64,000 nucleotides of DNA. It comes from Methanobrevibacter_A sp964431035. Lineage in GTDB: Archaea > Methanobacteriota > Methanobacteria > Methanobacteriales > Methanobacteriaceae. The stretch lies in contig CAYSIF010000003.1 in NCBI GenBank assembly GCA_964431035.1, positions 22,163 to 86,162 on the forward strand, read 5' to 3'. Of this stretch, positions 7,596 through 15,923 are shown one piece after another. How positions within the stretch are numbered: position 1 is the stretch's first letter; every line of letters starts with the position of its first letter. A program made the translations under genes and the position numbers. The notes under the pieces are model-generated. The model saw only the letters and a list, made by a program, of their open reading frames with translations. It was not told where the DNA came from and searched no databases.

Positions 7596-8798
7596 ATGTT
7601 GGATTTTCTTAATAAAATAAAAAATATTGGAAATTATATCCCTTATCTTAGGAGACCTTTACCTTATTCTCATAGTGAAGATTTTACTAAAAATTATGGT
7701 TCTTTTTTCAAATACCGAAATAAAAGTATTGGTATGGGTTGGAATACTTATTATCAGTGTATGCGTAATGTTTGGGTGAATGCCTGTATTCAAACTTATA
7801 TTGATGAGATCATAAATTTAGGTTTTACAATTAAAGACCCATCAACAGAAAGAGTTAATGAATCACATGTTCATTATTTTGAAAAATTATTTAAACAGCC
7901 TTTAGGTCTTAATTCTAATTATACTTATAGTATTTATCAAACTTTAATGTGGAAGTCTTATCTGGGTCTTGGTGATGCTTTTAGTGAAGTTATTTATGAT
8001 TCAGATTATAATAATGTTCCGGTTGGTTTGAAATATATTCCTGCTGAATTTATGAGATATTTTAAAGATACTGGTCAGTGGGGTTTTTATGATGATTCCT
8101 ATCGTTTTGAAAAGGATGAAATAATACATGTAAAAGATCCGAACATTTATGATGGGGTTTGGGGAGAGTCAAAAATTGATGTTATTGCAAAAGAGATTAA
8201 TTTGGAGATTCTTGCCAGCGGTCATACTTTAAATGTTTTGGAAAATGGAGGTTTTGATCCTAATGGTGTTATTGAATATGATAAAGATATTAAGCCTCAA
8301 GAGTTAAAGCAGGAGATGGAACGTTTACAGGCTGATGCTGAAAATGGTTCTGAAGGTGTTTTAATACTTAAAGGAGCTTCTTATAAAAGTCTTGGTTTCA
8401 GTAATAAGGATATGGAATATAAAGACTTAATGAACCGTATTAGAGACTGTATTATTGCAACTTTTGGAGTACCTCCTGCCAAGGTTAGTATTATTGAAAC
8501 AGCAAATTTAGGCAGTGGTTCAGGCACAGCTCAGGATAAACAGTTTAAAAAGACACTTAAAGGGAAAGCTCAAAATTTTGAGGATGCATTTACAAAAGTT
8601 ATTGGAAGATGCGGTTTTAAAGAAATCTTTCAATATAATGATTTGGATATTGAAGATAAATTGCAGAGGGCAGAAATTGAAAACATCCAGTTAAATAATG
8701 GTACAATTACAATTAATGAAGTTAGAACTGGCTATGGTAAAACTCCAGTTCCATGGGGAGACACTCCAATAAATATAGATAGTATAGAAAATGGTTAA
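7596..8798 (+). CDS. Portal protein
   Basis: A 400-residue protein of the phage portal family that forms the dodecameric DNA gate of the head. Recognisable parts are the N-terminal segment with WVNACIQTYIDEIINLGF, the DEIIHVKDP clip-region motif, and the C-terminal FGVPPAKVSIIETANLGSGS stretch typical of HK97-like portals. The end overlaps the MuF-like gene by eight bases. It has no Shine-Dalgarno sequence. Codons in this gene prefer T in third position, in contrast to the A-ending codons of the terminase and protease genes around it. Confidence 0.88.
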   Translation: MLDFLNKIKNIGNYIPYLRRPLPYSHSEDFTKNYGSFFKYRNKSIGMGWNTYYQCMRNVWVNACIQTYIDEIINLGFTIKDPSTERVNESHVHYFEKLFKQPLGLNSNYTYSIYQTLMWKSYLGLGDAFSEVIYDSDYNNVPVGLKYIPAEFMRYFKDTGQWGFYDDSYRFEKDEIIHVKDPNIYDGVWGESKIDVIAKEINLEILASGHTLNVLENGGFDPNGVIEYDKDIKPQELKQEMERLQADAENGSEGVLILKGASYKSLGFSNKDMEYKDLMNRIRDCIIATFGVPPAKVSIIETANLGSGSGTAQDKQFKKTLKGKAQNFEDAFTKVIGRCGFKEIFQYNDLDIEDKLQRAEIENIQLNNGTITINEVRTGYGKTPVPWGDTPINIDSIENG

Positions 8799-9543
8799 AA
8801 AAGTAGAACTTACAGGAAATAATCTTAAATATTACAATACTCTTTATAAAGGTATGAAAATTCAAGTAAAAACAATAGAAAATTTTTATAATGAAAATAC
8901 TGATTCAATACTTGAAAATTTAAACATAATTAAGTTTACAGATGTTCTTAATGAAAAAATAGAACAGGTAATATTGGAACTTAATGATATTGTTTTTTCT
9001 AGTTTTTTATCTGCTAAAAAAGAATTTTTAGATAGTATTAAACGAGATATGGTTTTAAGAAAGTCTGATGAAATTGATAGAAAACTTCTGGAACATTATA
9101 ATACATTAAATGTTAAACGTTTGGCAAATGATGTTCAGGAGAAATTATTTCAGGATATTGTTAGTGAAAAGTCTGAAAACTTTTTTAAAGACTTTCTTGA
9201 AGAAACTAAACTTCGCGGTAATCAAACAAGTGAAAATCGTATGATTTTAATTACAAATGATGTTATAAAAAGAAGTTCTACAACAGGACAAATTCAGGGA
9301 ATGCGTGATTTTGGTTTTACCAGAGTATTTGTAAGACCACACAGTGGAGGAGATGTTTGTAATTTATGTATGGAAGAATATGAAAAAAACCCACACTACA
9401 TTAATACTATTGAAAAAAAGTATCCAATGCATCCAAACTGTCTATGCACATTAAAAAAAGTCTTTTTAGAAAAACCTACAGATGATCCAGTATCACAAAT
9501 GAGATATACAAATTTAGTTCATTATTATAGTGAAAACAGTTAA
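8791..9543 (+). CDS. MuF-like head morphogenesis protein
   Basis: A 250-residue protein directly after the portal, the usual position for SPP1 gp7/Mu gpF-type minor head proteins. The N-terminal 140 residues are helical. The C-terminal part carries the family signature: GQIQGMRDFGFTRVFVRPHS, then DVCNLCMEEY, then YPMHPNCLCTL, the paired Cys and His motifs of this family. It is thought to attach to portal or procapsid and may be ejected with DNA. It overlaps the portal gene by eight bases. Confidence 0.8.
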   Translation: MVKKVELTGNNLKYYNTLYKGMKIQVKTIENFYNENTDSILENLNIIKFTDVLNEKIEQVILELNDIVFSSFLSAKKEFLDSIKRDMVLRKSDEIDRKLLEHYNTLNVKRLANDVQEKLFQDIVSEKSENFFKDFLEETKLRGNQTSENRMILITNDVIKRSSTTGQIQGMRDFGFTRVFVRPHSGGDVCNLCMEEYEKNPHYINTIEKKYPMHPNCLCTLKKVFLEKPTDDPVSQMRYTNLVHYYSENS

Positions 9544-9561
9544 AAAATTATTAAAAATATT

Positions 9562-10674
9562 ATGGTAAAGATTAACAAAAAGTTTAAGGTAACATCACAG
9601 TTACCAATACAGAAAAATTTGAAAAAAGATGTTGAATTAAACTCTGATGGAACATTAACACTACGTGGTGTTGCAAGTACCAGTAATCAGGACCTTCATG
9701 GTGATATAATAAACACCAACTGCATACAAAAAATGAAAGAAAAAGCATCAAGCTTAAATATCCATGCAGATCACATTTACGATATTGACGATGTAATAGG
9801 TGCAGTAACTAATGTAATACCATCAAAAGATGATGAATTAATAATAGAATTCAATATAATACCTTCAGTCGCAACAAAAGTAAAAGAACTCCTAGATACA
9901 GGTGTCAAATTAGGACTTAGCATCGGAGGTTCAGTAAAAGAATATAAACAGAATATAAACAGTGATGGAGAAAATATTGGATGGGAAATTTTAGACATTG
10001 ATTTATATGAAATAAGCCTCACACCACTCCCTGCCAATTGGGACACCTTTGGAACTGTAACAGAACAAGATATTGCCCATGCAAAATGTATAACCGGAGC
10101 ATGTTCAATAATAAGAAAATCACAAAAAAATTATAATGAAATTATGAACGAAGAAGAATTAACAAAAAGCGAAATAACAGAAGAAACCGTAATCAACATT
10201 TTCAATGAAATGGCAGAATCCCTAAAAAGAGAGATAATTGAAAATATTAAAACCAATATTATAGAATCATTAAAATCTGAAATACTGGAAACTGTTGAAC
10301 TTGAACTTGAAGAATTTAAAGACCAAATAGTAACAGAAGTTCAGGATAAAATAAAAGAAAACAGTCCAGAAGAAGAAACAGACAATCTTTTAGAAGTCAA
10401 ATCTTTAATAACTGACATCAAATCTCTAATTAAAGAAAACACTATAAAACATGATGAAATTGAAGAAAATGTTAAAAAAAGTGTTGAAAAAGATTTACTT
10501 GAAAACTTAGCAGATAACAGACAACCTGAAGCTAAAAAAATAGAGAAAAAACCTTCAGGAAAATCATTAATAGAACAAAGAACAATGAACAGACATGAGC
10601 TAGCATCAAAACTCGCTAATGAAAAAAGTTCAAATCCATTTGTAAACATATTACACGAATTACAAGCAGAATAA
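9562..10674 (+). CDS. Head maturation protease fused to scaffold domain
   Basis: A 370-residue protein. Residues about 25-165 resemble the HK97-type (U35) prohead serine protease: GVASTSNQDLHGDIIN, a candidate catalytic His in NIHADHIYD (68 or 71), and a candidate nucleophile Ser120 in LGLSIGGSVKEY, then LYEISLTPLPAN. Residues about 190-330 are highly charged coiled coil, like a scaffold (delta) domain. The C-terminal stretch (SLIEQRTMNRHELASKLA) may mark the scaffold end that touches the capsid protein encoded next. One gene thus seems to give both protease and scaffold. No Shine-Dalgarno sequence precedes ATG 9562. Confidence 0.83.
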   Translation: MVKINKKFKVTSQLPIQKNLKKDVELNSDGTLTLRGVASTSNQDLHGDIINTNCIQKMKEKASSLNIHADHIYDIDDVIGAVTNVIPSKDDELIIEFNIIPSVATKVKELLDTGVKLGLSIGGSVKEYKQNINSDGENIGWEILDIDLYEISLTPLPANWDTFGTVTEQDIAHAKCITGACSIIRKSQKNYNEIMNEEELTKSEITEETVINIFNEMAESLKREIIENIKTNIIESLKSEILETVELELEEFKDQIVTEVQDKIKENSPEEETDNLLEVKSLITDIKSLIKENTIKHDEIEENVKKSVEKDLLENLADNRQPEAKKIEKKPSGKSLIEQRTMNRHELASKLANEKSSNPFVNILHELQAE

Positions 10675-10717
10675 AAAAACATTTTTTTTCAAAAAATTAA
10701 TATTTTTCCTATAAATT

Positions 10718-11686
10718 ATGAATACTATACAAGAAGAAGTTAAATCCAAATTCGCAAGCACAGAAGACTTAATGAGACTTACAAAAGCAATGGAATCAAC
10801 ATCCAACATGGATGCAATGACCGTTGTTGATTATGATAAAGAACTACAGAAAAAAGTAGCACACAGAAGCCCATTTTTATCCTACTGTGAACAAAATGGT
10901 ATTGTAACAAGTGCAGATACCTACAAAGTAGGATACAAAGTTAAAGATCAAAAAACCACAAGTGAATTCATAGCAGAAACAGCATCCATACCGGAACACA
11001 AAGATGCGGAATTTAACACAAAAATCGCAACAATGAAAACACTTGTATATCCAATTGAAATATCTGACTTGGCACGTACCAGCATAGACTTAAAAGACCT
11101 TCTTGAAGAAGAAATTACAGATGGATTCATGGATATTGCAACAAGTAAAGACAAAGCTCTCCTACAGGGTAAAGGAGGAGATGGAGCATTGGACTTTAAA
11201 GGTTTATTCCCATCCATCACTACAAACACAGAAAAAGTAGAAGATAAAGTCACATTACATGATGTTGATGTAATGGCACAAGCAGCAATTGACGCAGGAG
11301 GATCACCATCTGCAATTATAACCACTCCTTCCATTGGTAGACAATTAAACAGTATGATAACCGACCGTATGCGCTACCTTGATCAGGATGAATTCATACT
11401 TGGACATAATGTAACAATATACCGTGCTCCAAACGGTGCACGCCTACCAATTATTGTCGATCCAAACATAGACACAACAACCGGTGGAGAAAAACTTGCA
11501 ATAATAGATAACGATAGTCTACGTGTAAGAGAATTATTACCTCCAACAATGCTGGAACTTGCAAAAAATAAATTATCTGACAGTCGTGTTCTTTTCACAT
11601 GGTTTACATTTTATAATCGGGCTGAATATAAAAATGCAGTATTAACAGATATTACTTCTGATTTAAGTGGTGGTTCATCTCCCTGA
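10718..11686 (+). CDS. Major capsid protein, HK97 fold
   Basis: A 322-residue capsid protein following the protease/scaffold gene. Typical parts are the N-terminal helix, HRSPFLSYCEQNGI, the E-loop/P-domain region KVGYKVKDQKTTSEFIAETA with SIPEHKDAEF, the spine-helix region around LEEEITDGFMDIATSKDKAL, and the A-domain stretch SPSAIITTPSIGRQLNSM. It closes with a flexible GGSSP tail whose last sense codon is CCC, directly followed by TGA. The +1 frame continues without interruption into an Ig-like domain (see the 11682 entry), so a minor extended form is likely. No Shine-Dalgarno sequence is visible before ATG 10718. Confidence 0.88.
   Translation: MNTIQEEVKSKFASTEDLMRLTKAMESTSNMDAMTVVDYDKELQKKVAHRSPFLSYCEQNGIVTSADTYKVGYKVKDQKTTSEFIAETASIPEHKDAEFNTKIATMKTLVYPIEISDLARTSIDLKDLLEEEITDGFMDIATSKDKALLQGKGGDGALDFKGLFPSITTNTEKVEDKVTLHDVDVMAQAAIDAGGSPSAIITTPSIGRQLNSMITDRMRYLDQDEFILGHNVTIYRAPNGARLPIIVDPNIDTTTGGEKLAIIDNDSLRVRELLPPTMLELAKNKLSDSRVLFTWFTFYNRAEYKNAVLTDITSDLSGGSSP
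11681..11684 (+). other. Candidate programmed +1 frameshift site, CCC-T
   Basis: The zero frame reads TCA TCT CCC TGA. A tRNA(Pro) slip of one base from CCC to CCT reads GAA next and bypasses the stop. CCC is an A/T-poor, rarely used codon here, and TGA is a slow stop context; both favour +1 slippage. The same arrangement of a proline codon and stop has been reported for +1 frameshifting in Listeria phage PSA structural genes. Confidence 0.6.
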
Positions 11687-11975
11687 AGAGGAAAGTAGTG
11701 CTGAGAGTAAAGGCACATTAAACATTAGAATCCAAGACGAGGATTCTAATGGAATATCTGGAGTAAAAGTAAAAATAACAAGTAAAAAAGATAATTCTGA
11801 ATTAGAATCAACATTATCCGGAACCCTTGGTGGATGTAAAATAGAAAACGTACCTTACGGCCAATACACTGTAAGTTTAAGCATAACACCAACAGGTTAC
11901 ACTGCAGGTACTATTGATGATATTACAATAGATAATGAAAATAATCTATTAAATATCACATTAAACTCAGAATAA
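11682..11975 (+). CDS. Ig-like domain, expressed as +1 frameshift extension of the capsid protein
   Basis: The frame adds about 97 residues after capsid residue 322, beginning with the acidic linker EEESSAESKG. A beta-sandwich domain follows, of the carboxypeptidase-regulatory/Ig-like type: LNIRIQDEDSNGISGVKVKI, a glycine-rich turn, then VPYGQYTVSLSITPTGYTAG. Such domains decorate capsids of many tailed phages, often through frameshifting. The only in-frame start codons for separate translation are GTGs at 11667 and 11670 inside the capsid gene. They have no ribosome binding site, and the frame is closed further upstream. A separate GTG-started decoration protein remains the alternative. Confidence 0.68.
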   Translation, partial: PEEESSAESKGTLNIRIQDEDSNGISGVKVKITSKKDNSELESTLSGTLGGCKIENVPYGQYTVSLSITPTGYTAGTIDDITIDNENNLLNITLNSE

Positions 11976-12029
11976 TACAATAAAACACTCTTTTTTTACT
12001 TCTCCATTTTTTTTAAGTATTTTAATTTT

Positions 12030-12155
12030 ATGAAAGATTATAATGAAAAAATAACACAAATTCCAAACAAAAGAGATTTAAAAGAATATACAATACAAAA
12101 CGAATATTTTAAAAAAATTAGAGAAATTGAAGATAAAAAGGCATGGAAAACATAA
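12030..12155 (+). CDS. 41-residue hypothetical protein
   Basis: A very short, highly charged and probably helical product (MKDYNEKITQIPNKRDLKEY and onwards). It lies between the capsid extension and the connector gene and overlaps the next start by 13 bases, which suggests coupling. A weak TTAAG lies upstream. No family is recognised. It could be a small head-completion or linking peptide, but only context supports it. Confidence 0.42.
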   Translation: MKDYNEKITQIPNKRDLKEYTIQNEYFKKIREIEDKKAWKT

Positions 12156-12691
12156 AAGAATACTTAAAAACACAAGATATAAACACAGACAACATAACAG
12201 ACAACACACTAGAACAATTATACAATAAATATCAAAACTACATACTATCTTACACTGGTATAGAACTAGAAAAAATAGACACAATAACAGATATAAGCCT
12301 TAAAAAATTCAATTATAAAAATTACCTGATAAAAGAATATCCAATTGATGAAATAATTGAGATAAAAGTAGATAATAATCTAATAAATCCAAATCAATAC
12401 TTTGTTAACTTAGATAGTGGTATAATACGCTGGAAGGAAAATATAACTGGAAATATACTCACAATCAAATATTTAAAAAGAGCAAAAAAGGAAACATTAA
12501 ATTTAATAGAAAATTTAATACTTGATTTATTAACTTACAACCTAAAAGAAGATAAAGATATCCAATCAATAAAAGAAGGGGATGTGAGTATAACTTATAA
12601 TACAAATAACAGCTTATCAAATAATATAAAAGAAAAACTTGAAGATTTAAAAAACTCCCAATACTCTCCAAAAGCACAAATGATAAGATGA
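12143..12691 (+). CDS. Head-tail connector protein, gp6-like
   Basis: A 182-residue protein in the position of the first adaptor below the portal. The N-terminal helical half (LEQLYNKYQNYILSYTGIEL) and the central beta stretch YPIDEIIEIKVDNNLINPNQ with DSGIIRW match the usual phage gp6-like/gp15-type connector layout: helices, a beta hairpin loop, then a helix ILDLLTYNLK. The end carries a polar tail. The assignment rests on gene order and this pattern. Confidence 0.65.
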   Translation: MENIKEYLKTQDINTDNITDNTLEQLYNKYQNYILSYTGIELEKIDTITDISLKKFNYKNYLIKEYPIDEIIEIKVDNNLINPNQYFVNLDSGIIRWKENITGNILTIKYLKRAKKETLNLIENLILDLLTYNLKEDKDIQSIKEGDVSITYNTNNSLSNNIKEKLEDLKNSQYSPKAQMIR

Positions 12692-12698
12692 AAGACTT

Positions 12699-13049
12699 AT
12701 GGCTTATTTTAACAATATAATAATTGAAATTTACACTCCTTACATAAGTAATGACTATGATGTTTACACTGATGAGTATTTAACAAAATATAAAATATTG
12801 GATATAATATCTGTAGATTTACAGCCGGTTAGTGCAAAAGATAAAACATTAGATTTTGGAGAAATACAGGAGAATACCTATAAAATTTATACGGATTATC
12901 ATATTCCGAAAAATGCAATAATAAAAATTGGAAATAAAACATTTTCAGTAACTGGTGAATTACAGAATTATGATCATTTCAAACCAACCACACATAATAA
13001 AATTTTAATAACTGAGGAACAAGAACCTCATAAATTATCTGGAGAATAA
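12699..13049 (+). CDS. Head closure (stopper)-like protein
   Basis: A 116-residue beta-rich protein between the connector and the HK97-gp10-like gene, where head-closure (gp16/gpFII-type) proteins are usually encoded. Visible features are DIISVDLQPVSAKDKTLDFG, a strand with an exposed loop, and IPKNAIIKIGNKTFSVTGEL, a typical barrel strand pair. The start ATG 12699 has a weak GAAAG upstream. Function is inferred mainly from order and size. Confidence 0.55.
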   Translation: MAYFNNIIIEIYTPYISNDYDVYTDEYLTKYKILDIISVDLQPVSAKDKTLDFGEIQENTYKIYTDYHIPKNAIIKIGNKTFSVTGELQNYDHFKPTTHNKILITEEQEPHKLSGE

Positions 13050-13057
13050 AATTAACA

Positions 13058-13450
13058 TTGGTTTTAAATATAATAATTGAAACAACACCTGAATTTGACC
13101 GTAAAATGAATACTGATTGGGATGAAATCTTATCAGATATTCTTAATGAAGTTTCACAGGAAGCTTATGATTATATAACAAATCCTGGTGTTGGTGTAAA
13201 AGGTGGAGCAGAACCTTCTGGCGGAGCACCTGTTGATACAGGAAACCTAATAACAAATCATAAACTAAATCAAACAAGCCAACTTGAAAAAACAATTGAT
13301 AATAATGTAGACTATGCACAATATGTCATAAATGGTACAAGCACAATCCCACCAAATGACTATCCCCAAAGAACAATAGAATATATTATTAACCAAGGAT
13401 ACATTCAAAAAGCTGTAGAAGATAATGTTAAAAAATTAAACTTGGACTAA
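13058..13450 (+). CDS. HK97 gp10-like tail completion protein
   Basis: A 130-residue protein starting at TTG 13058, with GGAG about 14 bases upstream. It contains the usual family pattern: a helical N-terminus (ILSDILNEVSQEAYDYI), then a Gly-rich loop with APVDTGNLITNHKL, and later VDYAQYVINGTSTIPP, the segment that in this family reads 'YA.yvEfGT...pa.PF'. Such proteins finish the tail end or join tail and head. Its stop shares a base with the next start (13450). Confidence 0.72.
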   Translation: MVLNIIIETTPEFDRKMNTDWDEILSDILNEVSQEAYDYITNPGVGVKGGAEPSGGAPVDTGNLITNHKLNQTSQLEKTIDNNVDYAQYVINGTSTIPPNDYPQRTIEYIINQGYIQKAVEDNVKKLNLD

Positions 13451-14115
13451 TGGATAAAATAACCTGCTTTTTTAGAGAAATACTTAAAAATAATATTAAA
13501 ATGGAAAATGGTGAAACTGTAAAAATAATACCAAAACACTCCCCAGGACTCACACCATGCATAACAATAACAAATACCGGAGGAACAATGATAGAATCCG
13601 AAAAACTAATAAATAAAAAAACAAAACTCCCAGAAAACCATCCACTATACGACCAAAACAACCCAAACAAAAAATATCCACAACAATTTAGAAGATCTAA
13701 AAATAATACACACATCCTAATTAATATATGGGCAACAAACGAACAAGACAGATACTACATAAACAAACAAATAAAAGAATTAATCTGGATGCTTAAATCA
13801 GACCATTATTTATTATGTCCAAATAAAAATAATGAAAATTGTAAAACAACAAACAAACCCTGCCCAATAAACACTATAAACAACCACCACACAATTAAAT
13901 CCCAATGCCCAAACCCAAAAAAATATAATTACTATAGTCTATTTACAAAATACAATATCATAAGAGGAAGCTTTAAAAACCATCCAGAATACAACCAAGA
14001 CGAATTACAAAAACACCAACCACTACTTAGAACAATACATGAATTCAACCTAAATTACTACGAATACTGGAACTTAGGAGGAAACATTATAGAAAATATA
14101 CACATTTATGACTGA
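13450..14115 (+). CDS. Tail-terminator-like protein with Cys-rich insertion
   Basis: A 221-residue protein in the usual tail-terminator position (after gp10-like, before sheath). The N-terminal region (MENGETVKIIPKHSPGLTPC) and ILINIWATNEQDRYYINKQI resemble the strand-helix arrangement of terminators. A central Cys/His-rich stretch, with CPNKN, CKTTNKPCP and a further CPNPKK, looks like an inserted metal-binding element and is unusual. The C-terminal half is Asn- and Tyr-rich. The assignment depends on gene order, and the Cys-rich part has no known counterpart that I recognise. Confidence 0.5.
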   Translation: MDKITCFFREILKNNIKMENGETVKIIPKHSPGLTPCITITNTGGTMIESEKLINKKTKLPENHPLYDQNNPNKKYPQQFRRSKNNTHILINIWATNEQDRYYINKQIKELIWMLKSDHYLLCPNKNNENCKTTNKPCPINTINNHHTIKSQCPNPKKYNYYSLFTKYNIIRGSFKNHPEYNQDELQKHQPLLRTIHEFNLNYYEYWNLGGNIIENIHIYD

Positions 14116-14323
14116 AAAAAAGAAAAAATTCACAATACACCAACTAATAGAACAATCAAAAGAAGATAAAATCCTAATAATCGGAGCATTAGCAAACAGC
14201 CATATACTAGATGAATACAAAAAAGAAAAAGAAAACATTGAATTAGGAGTAAAAATAAGTCCAAAACTTACACAAAAAGAATTTGAAGAAATAATAGAGA
14301 AATTTAAGAAAAAAGAAGTATAA
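14108..14323 (+). CDS. Small charged hypothetical protein
   Basis: A 71-residue, mostly helical and Lys/Glu-rich protein. It begins with basic residues, then a short hydrophobic stretch (ILIIGALANSHILDEY), and ends with a helix EEIIEKFKKKEV. It overlaps the preceding gene by eight bases and lies seven bases before the sheath gene, so it belongs to the tail operon. No family is recognised. Confidence 0.6.
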   Translation: MTEKKKKFTIHQLIEQSKEDKILIIGALANSHILDEYKKEKENIELGVKISPKLTQKEFEEIIEKFKKKEV

Positions 14324-14329
14324 AAAATC

Positions 14330-15487
14330 ATGGTTCAACCTTACATAAATCATATAGAAGGAGATAGTCTTTCAACAAAAGATGATGCTGAATATATACC
14401 AATATTTATAGGAAAAACAGACACAGGAACATTTAAAGAACAAATACTAACATTCAACTCATATAATGATGCATGCAAATCAACATCAGCAACAAATCCC
14501 GGACTTGGATTAGAACCTGAAAGCATAGATACCAACCCTTTACTTAAAATTATAAAAGATTTTTACACGGAAGGAGAAGGTTTACTAAACTCAGAAGTCA
14601 CAGTAGGACGGGCATATGCAATAAACATGGGTAAAAACCCAACAGCAGAAGACTATATCAAAGCATCAAATCTAGCACAATCACAACTTGATGCACGTAT
14701 AGAAGTTTACACAACACTCGACGTACCAGTCATGAAAGCAGTATGGCAAAACCTAATGAAAGTAAATATAAAAGGATACATGAAATATGCGTATTTTGTA
14801 GATATTGAAGGTAAAACAGACAATGACTTAATAAAATTAACAAAATACATACAAAATCCAACAGATGAGCAAAAAGACACCTTCATAAACAAATCACGAA
14901 TAAATATCATAGAAAAACCATTCAGTGGAAAACATATTGCAAAACTATGCTACACAAACTTTGACATTGAACCGGGCTTAGAACCATTCAGAACAGTAAG
15001 CATCGGAGAATTCAAAAAAAGAACACAAAAAGAAATGGATGACCTATCTGATGCAGGGATAATATTCGGATTCGACGATTATTTTGGAGAAGAACCAACA
15101 CCATGTATGAATCTTGCAACAAGTACGGCATGGAGCTTAGATACAAACCTAAGACCACATGACTCACTAAATCATGCAAGAAGAATAGCAGATAAAGTAA
15201 TAATAGACATACAAAGAATAGCACACAACCAACTAAAACGTAACGAAACAAGTACAAACATAGCACATGTACAATCGGACTGTGACCAAATAATCGATGA
15301 AGGAATACATGCAGGATACTTATTATCTGGAAGTAAAGTAACTGTAGAGGAAGATGACGGAGACCCTTACACATTATTAATATATACAAAACTAAAACCT
15401 GTAAACAGCACATTATATATTGAACACAGAAGTAATGTAACCTATCCGAATGTAAAAGTAACAGAAATTGAGGATTATTATTCATAA
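14330..15487 (+). CDS. Contractile tail sheath-like protein
   Basis: A 385-residue protein directly before a tube-like gene. The N-terminus has the usual sheath opening (YIPIFIGKTDTGTFKEQ, then a 'NSYNDA' turn). The C-terminal part has the sheath pattern: a helix HARRIADKVIIDIQRIAHNQ, a helix with CDQIIDEGIHAGYLLSG, and a last strand pair DPYTLLIYTKLKPVNSTLYI. In contractile tails the sheath shortens to drive the tube through the cell wall. A sheath with a downstream baseplate J predicts a myovirus-like particle. No Shine-Dalgarno sequence is present. Sequence similarity to known sheaths was not tested. Confidence 0.68.
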   Translation: MVQPYINHIEGDSLSTKDDAEYIPIFIGKTDTGTFKEQILTFNSYNDACKSTSATNPGLGLEPESIDTNPLLKIIKDFYTEGEGLLNSEVTVGRAYAINMGKNPTAEDYIKASNLAQSQLDARIEVYTTLDVPVMKAVWQNLMKVNIKGYMKYAYFVDIEGKTDNDLIKLTKYIQNPTDEQKDTFINKSRINIIEKPFSGKHIAKLCYTNFDIEPGLEPFRTVSIGEFKKRTQKEMDDLSDAGIIFGFDDYFGEEPTPCMNLATSTAWSLDTNLRPHDSLNHARRIADKVIIDIQRIAHNQLKRNETSTNIAHVQSDCDQIIDEGIHAGYLLSGSKVTVEEDDGDPYTLLIYTKLKPVNSTLYIEHRSNVTYPNVKVTEIEDYYS

Positions 15488-15490
15488 ATT

Positions 15491-15919
15491 ATGGCTGCAA
15501 CTGAAACAAAACAGGAAACATCAGATCAATACTATGACCTTGGAGAAGTAAGAATACGTAAAAAAGATGGAACAAGCAAAGTAGCAATAGTAGGATCTGT
15601 AAAAATAGAAAGCAAAATAACACTGGAACGTAAAACAAGCATAAGCTCCTATGAAGGATATGCATGGCAAAAAAGTAGTGAAGAACATACATTCGAATTG
15701 GGGGATGTGGAAGACTTAGACTTCTTCAGAGCATTATGGCAAAGCCAAAAATCAGACATGTATGGTTTTACACTAACCTTCTACAATTTCATAGAAGGAG
15801 GGGACTATGTGGAAAAAGGAGCACTCTATGGTTGCCAATTAGATTCAGACAGTTTCGAACTATCAGATAAACCAAAACAAACAATAAAAGGAGAAGCACT
15901 ACGCAGAAAATCATACTAA
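15491..15919 (+). CDS. Tail tube protein
   Basis: A 142-residue beta-rich protein between the sheath and chaperone genes, the fixed position of the tube protein in contractile-tail phages. Strand-rich segments include YYDLGEVRIRKKDGT, VKIESKITLERKTSISSYEG and the closing FELSDKPKQTIKGEAL. It would form stacked hexameric rings inside the sheath. Only three bases separate it from the sheath stop, and no Shine-Dalgarno sequence is visible. Confidence 0.7.
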   Translation: MAATETKQETSDQYYDLGEVRIRKKDGTSKVAIVGSVKIESKITLERKTSISSYEGYAWQKSSEEHTFELGDVEDLDFFRALWQSQKSDMYGFTLTFYNFIEGGDYVEKGALYGCQLDSDSFELSDKPKQTIKGEALRRKSY

Positions 15920-15923
15920 AATT

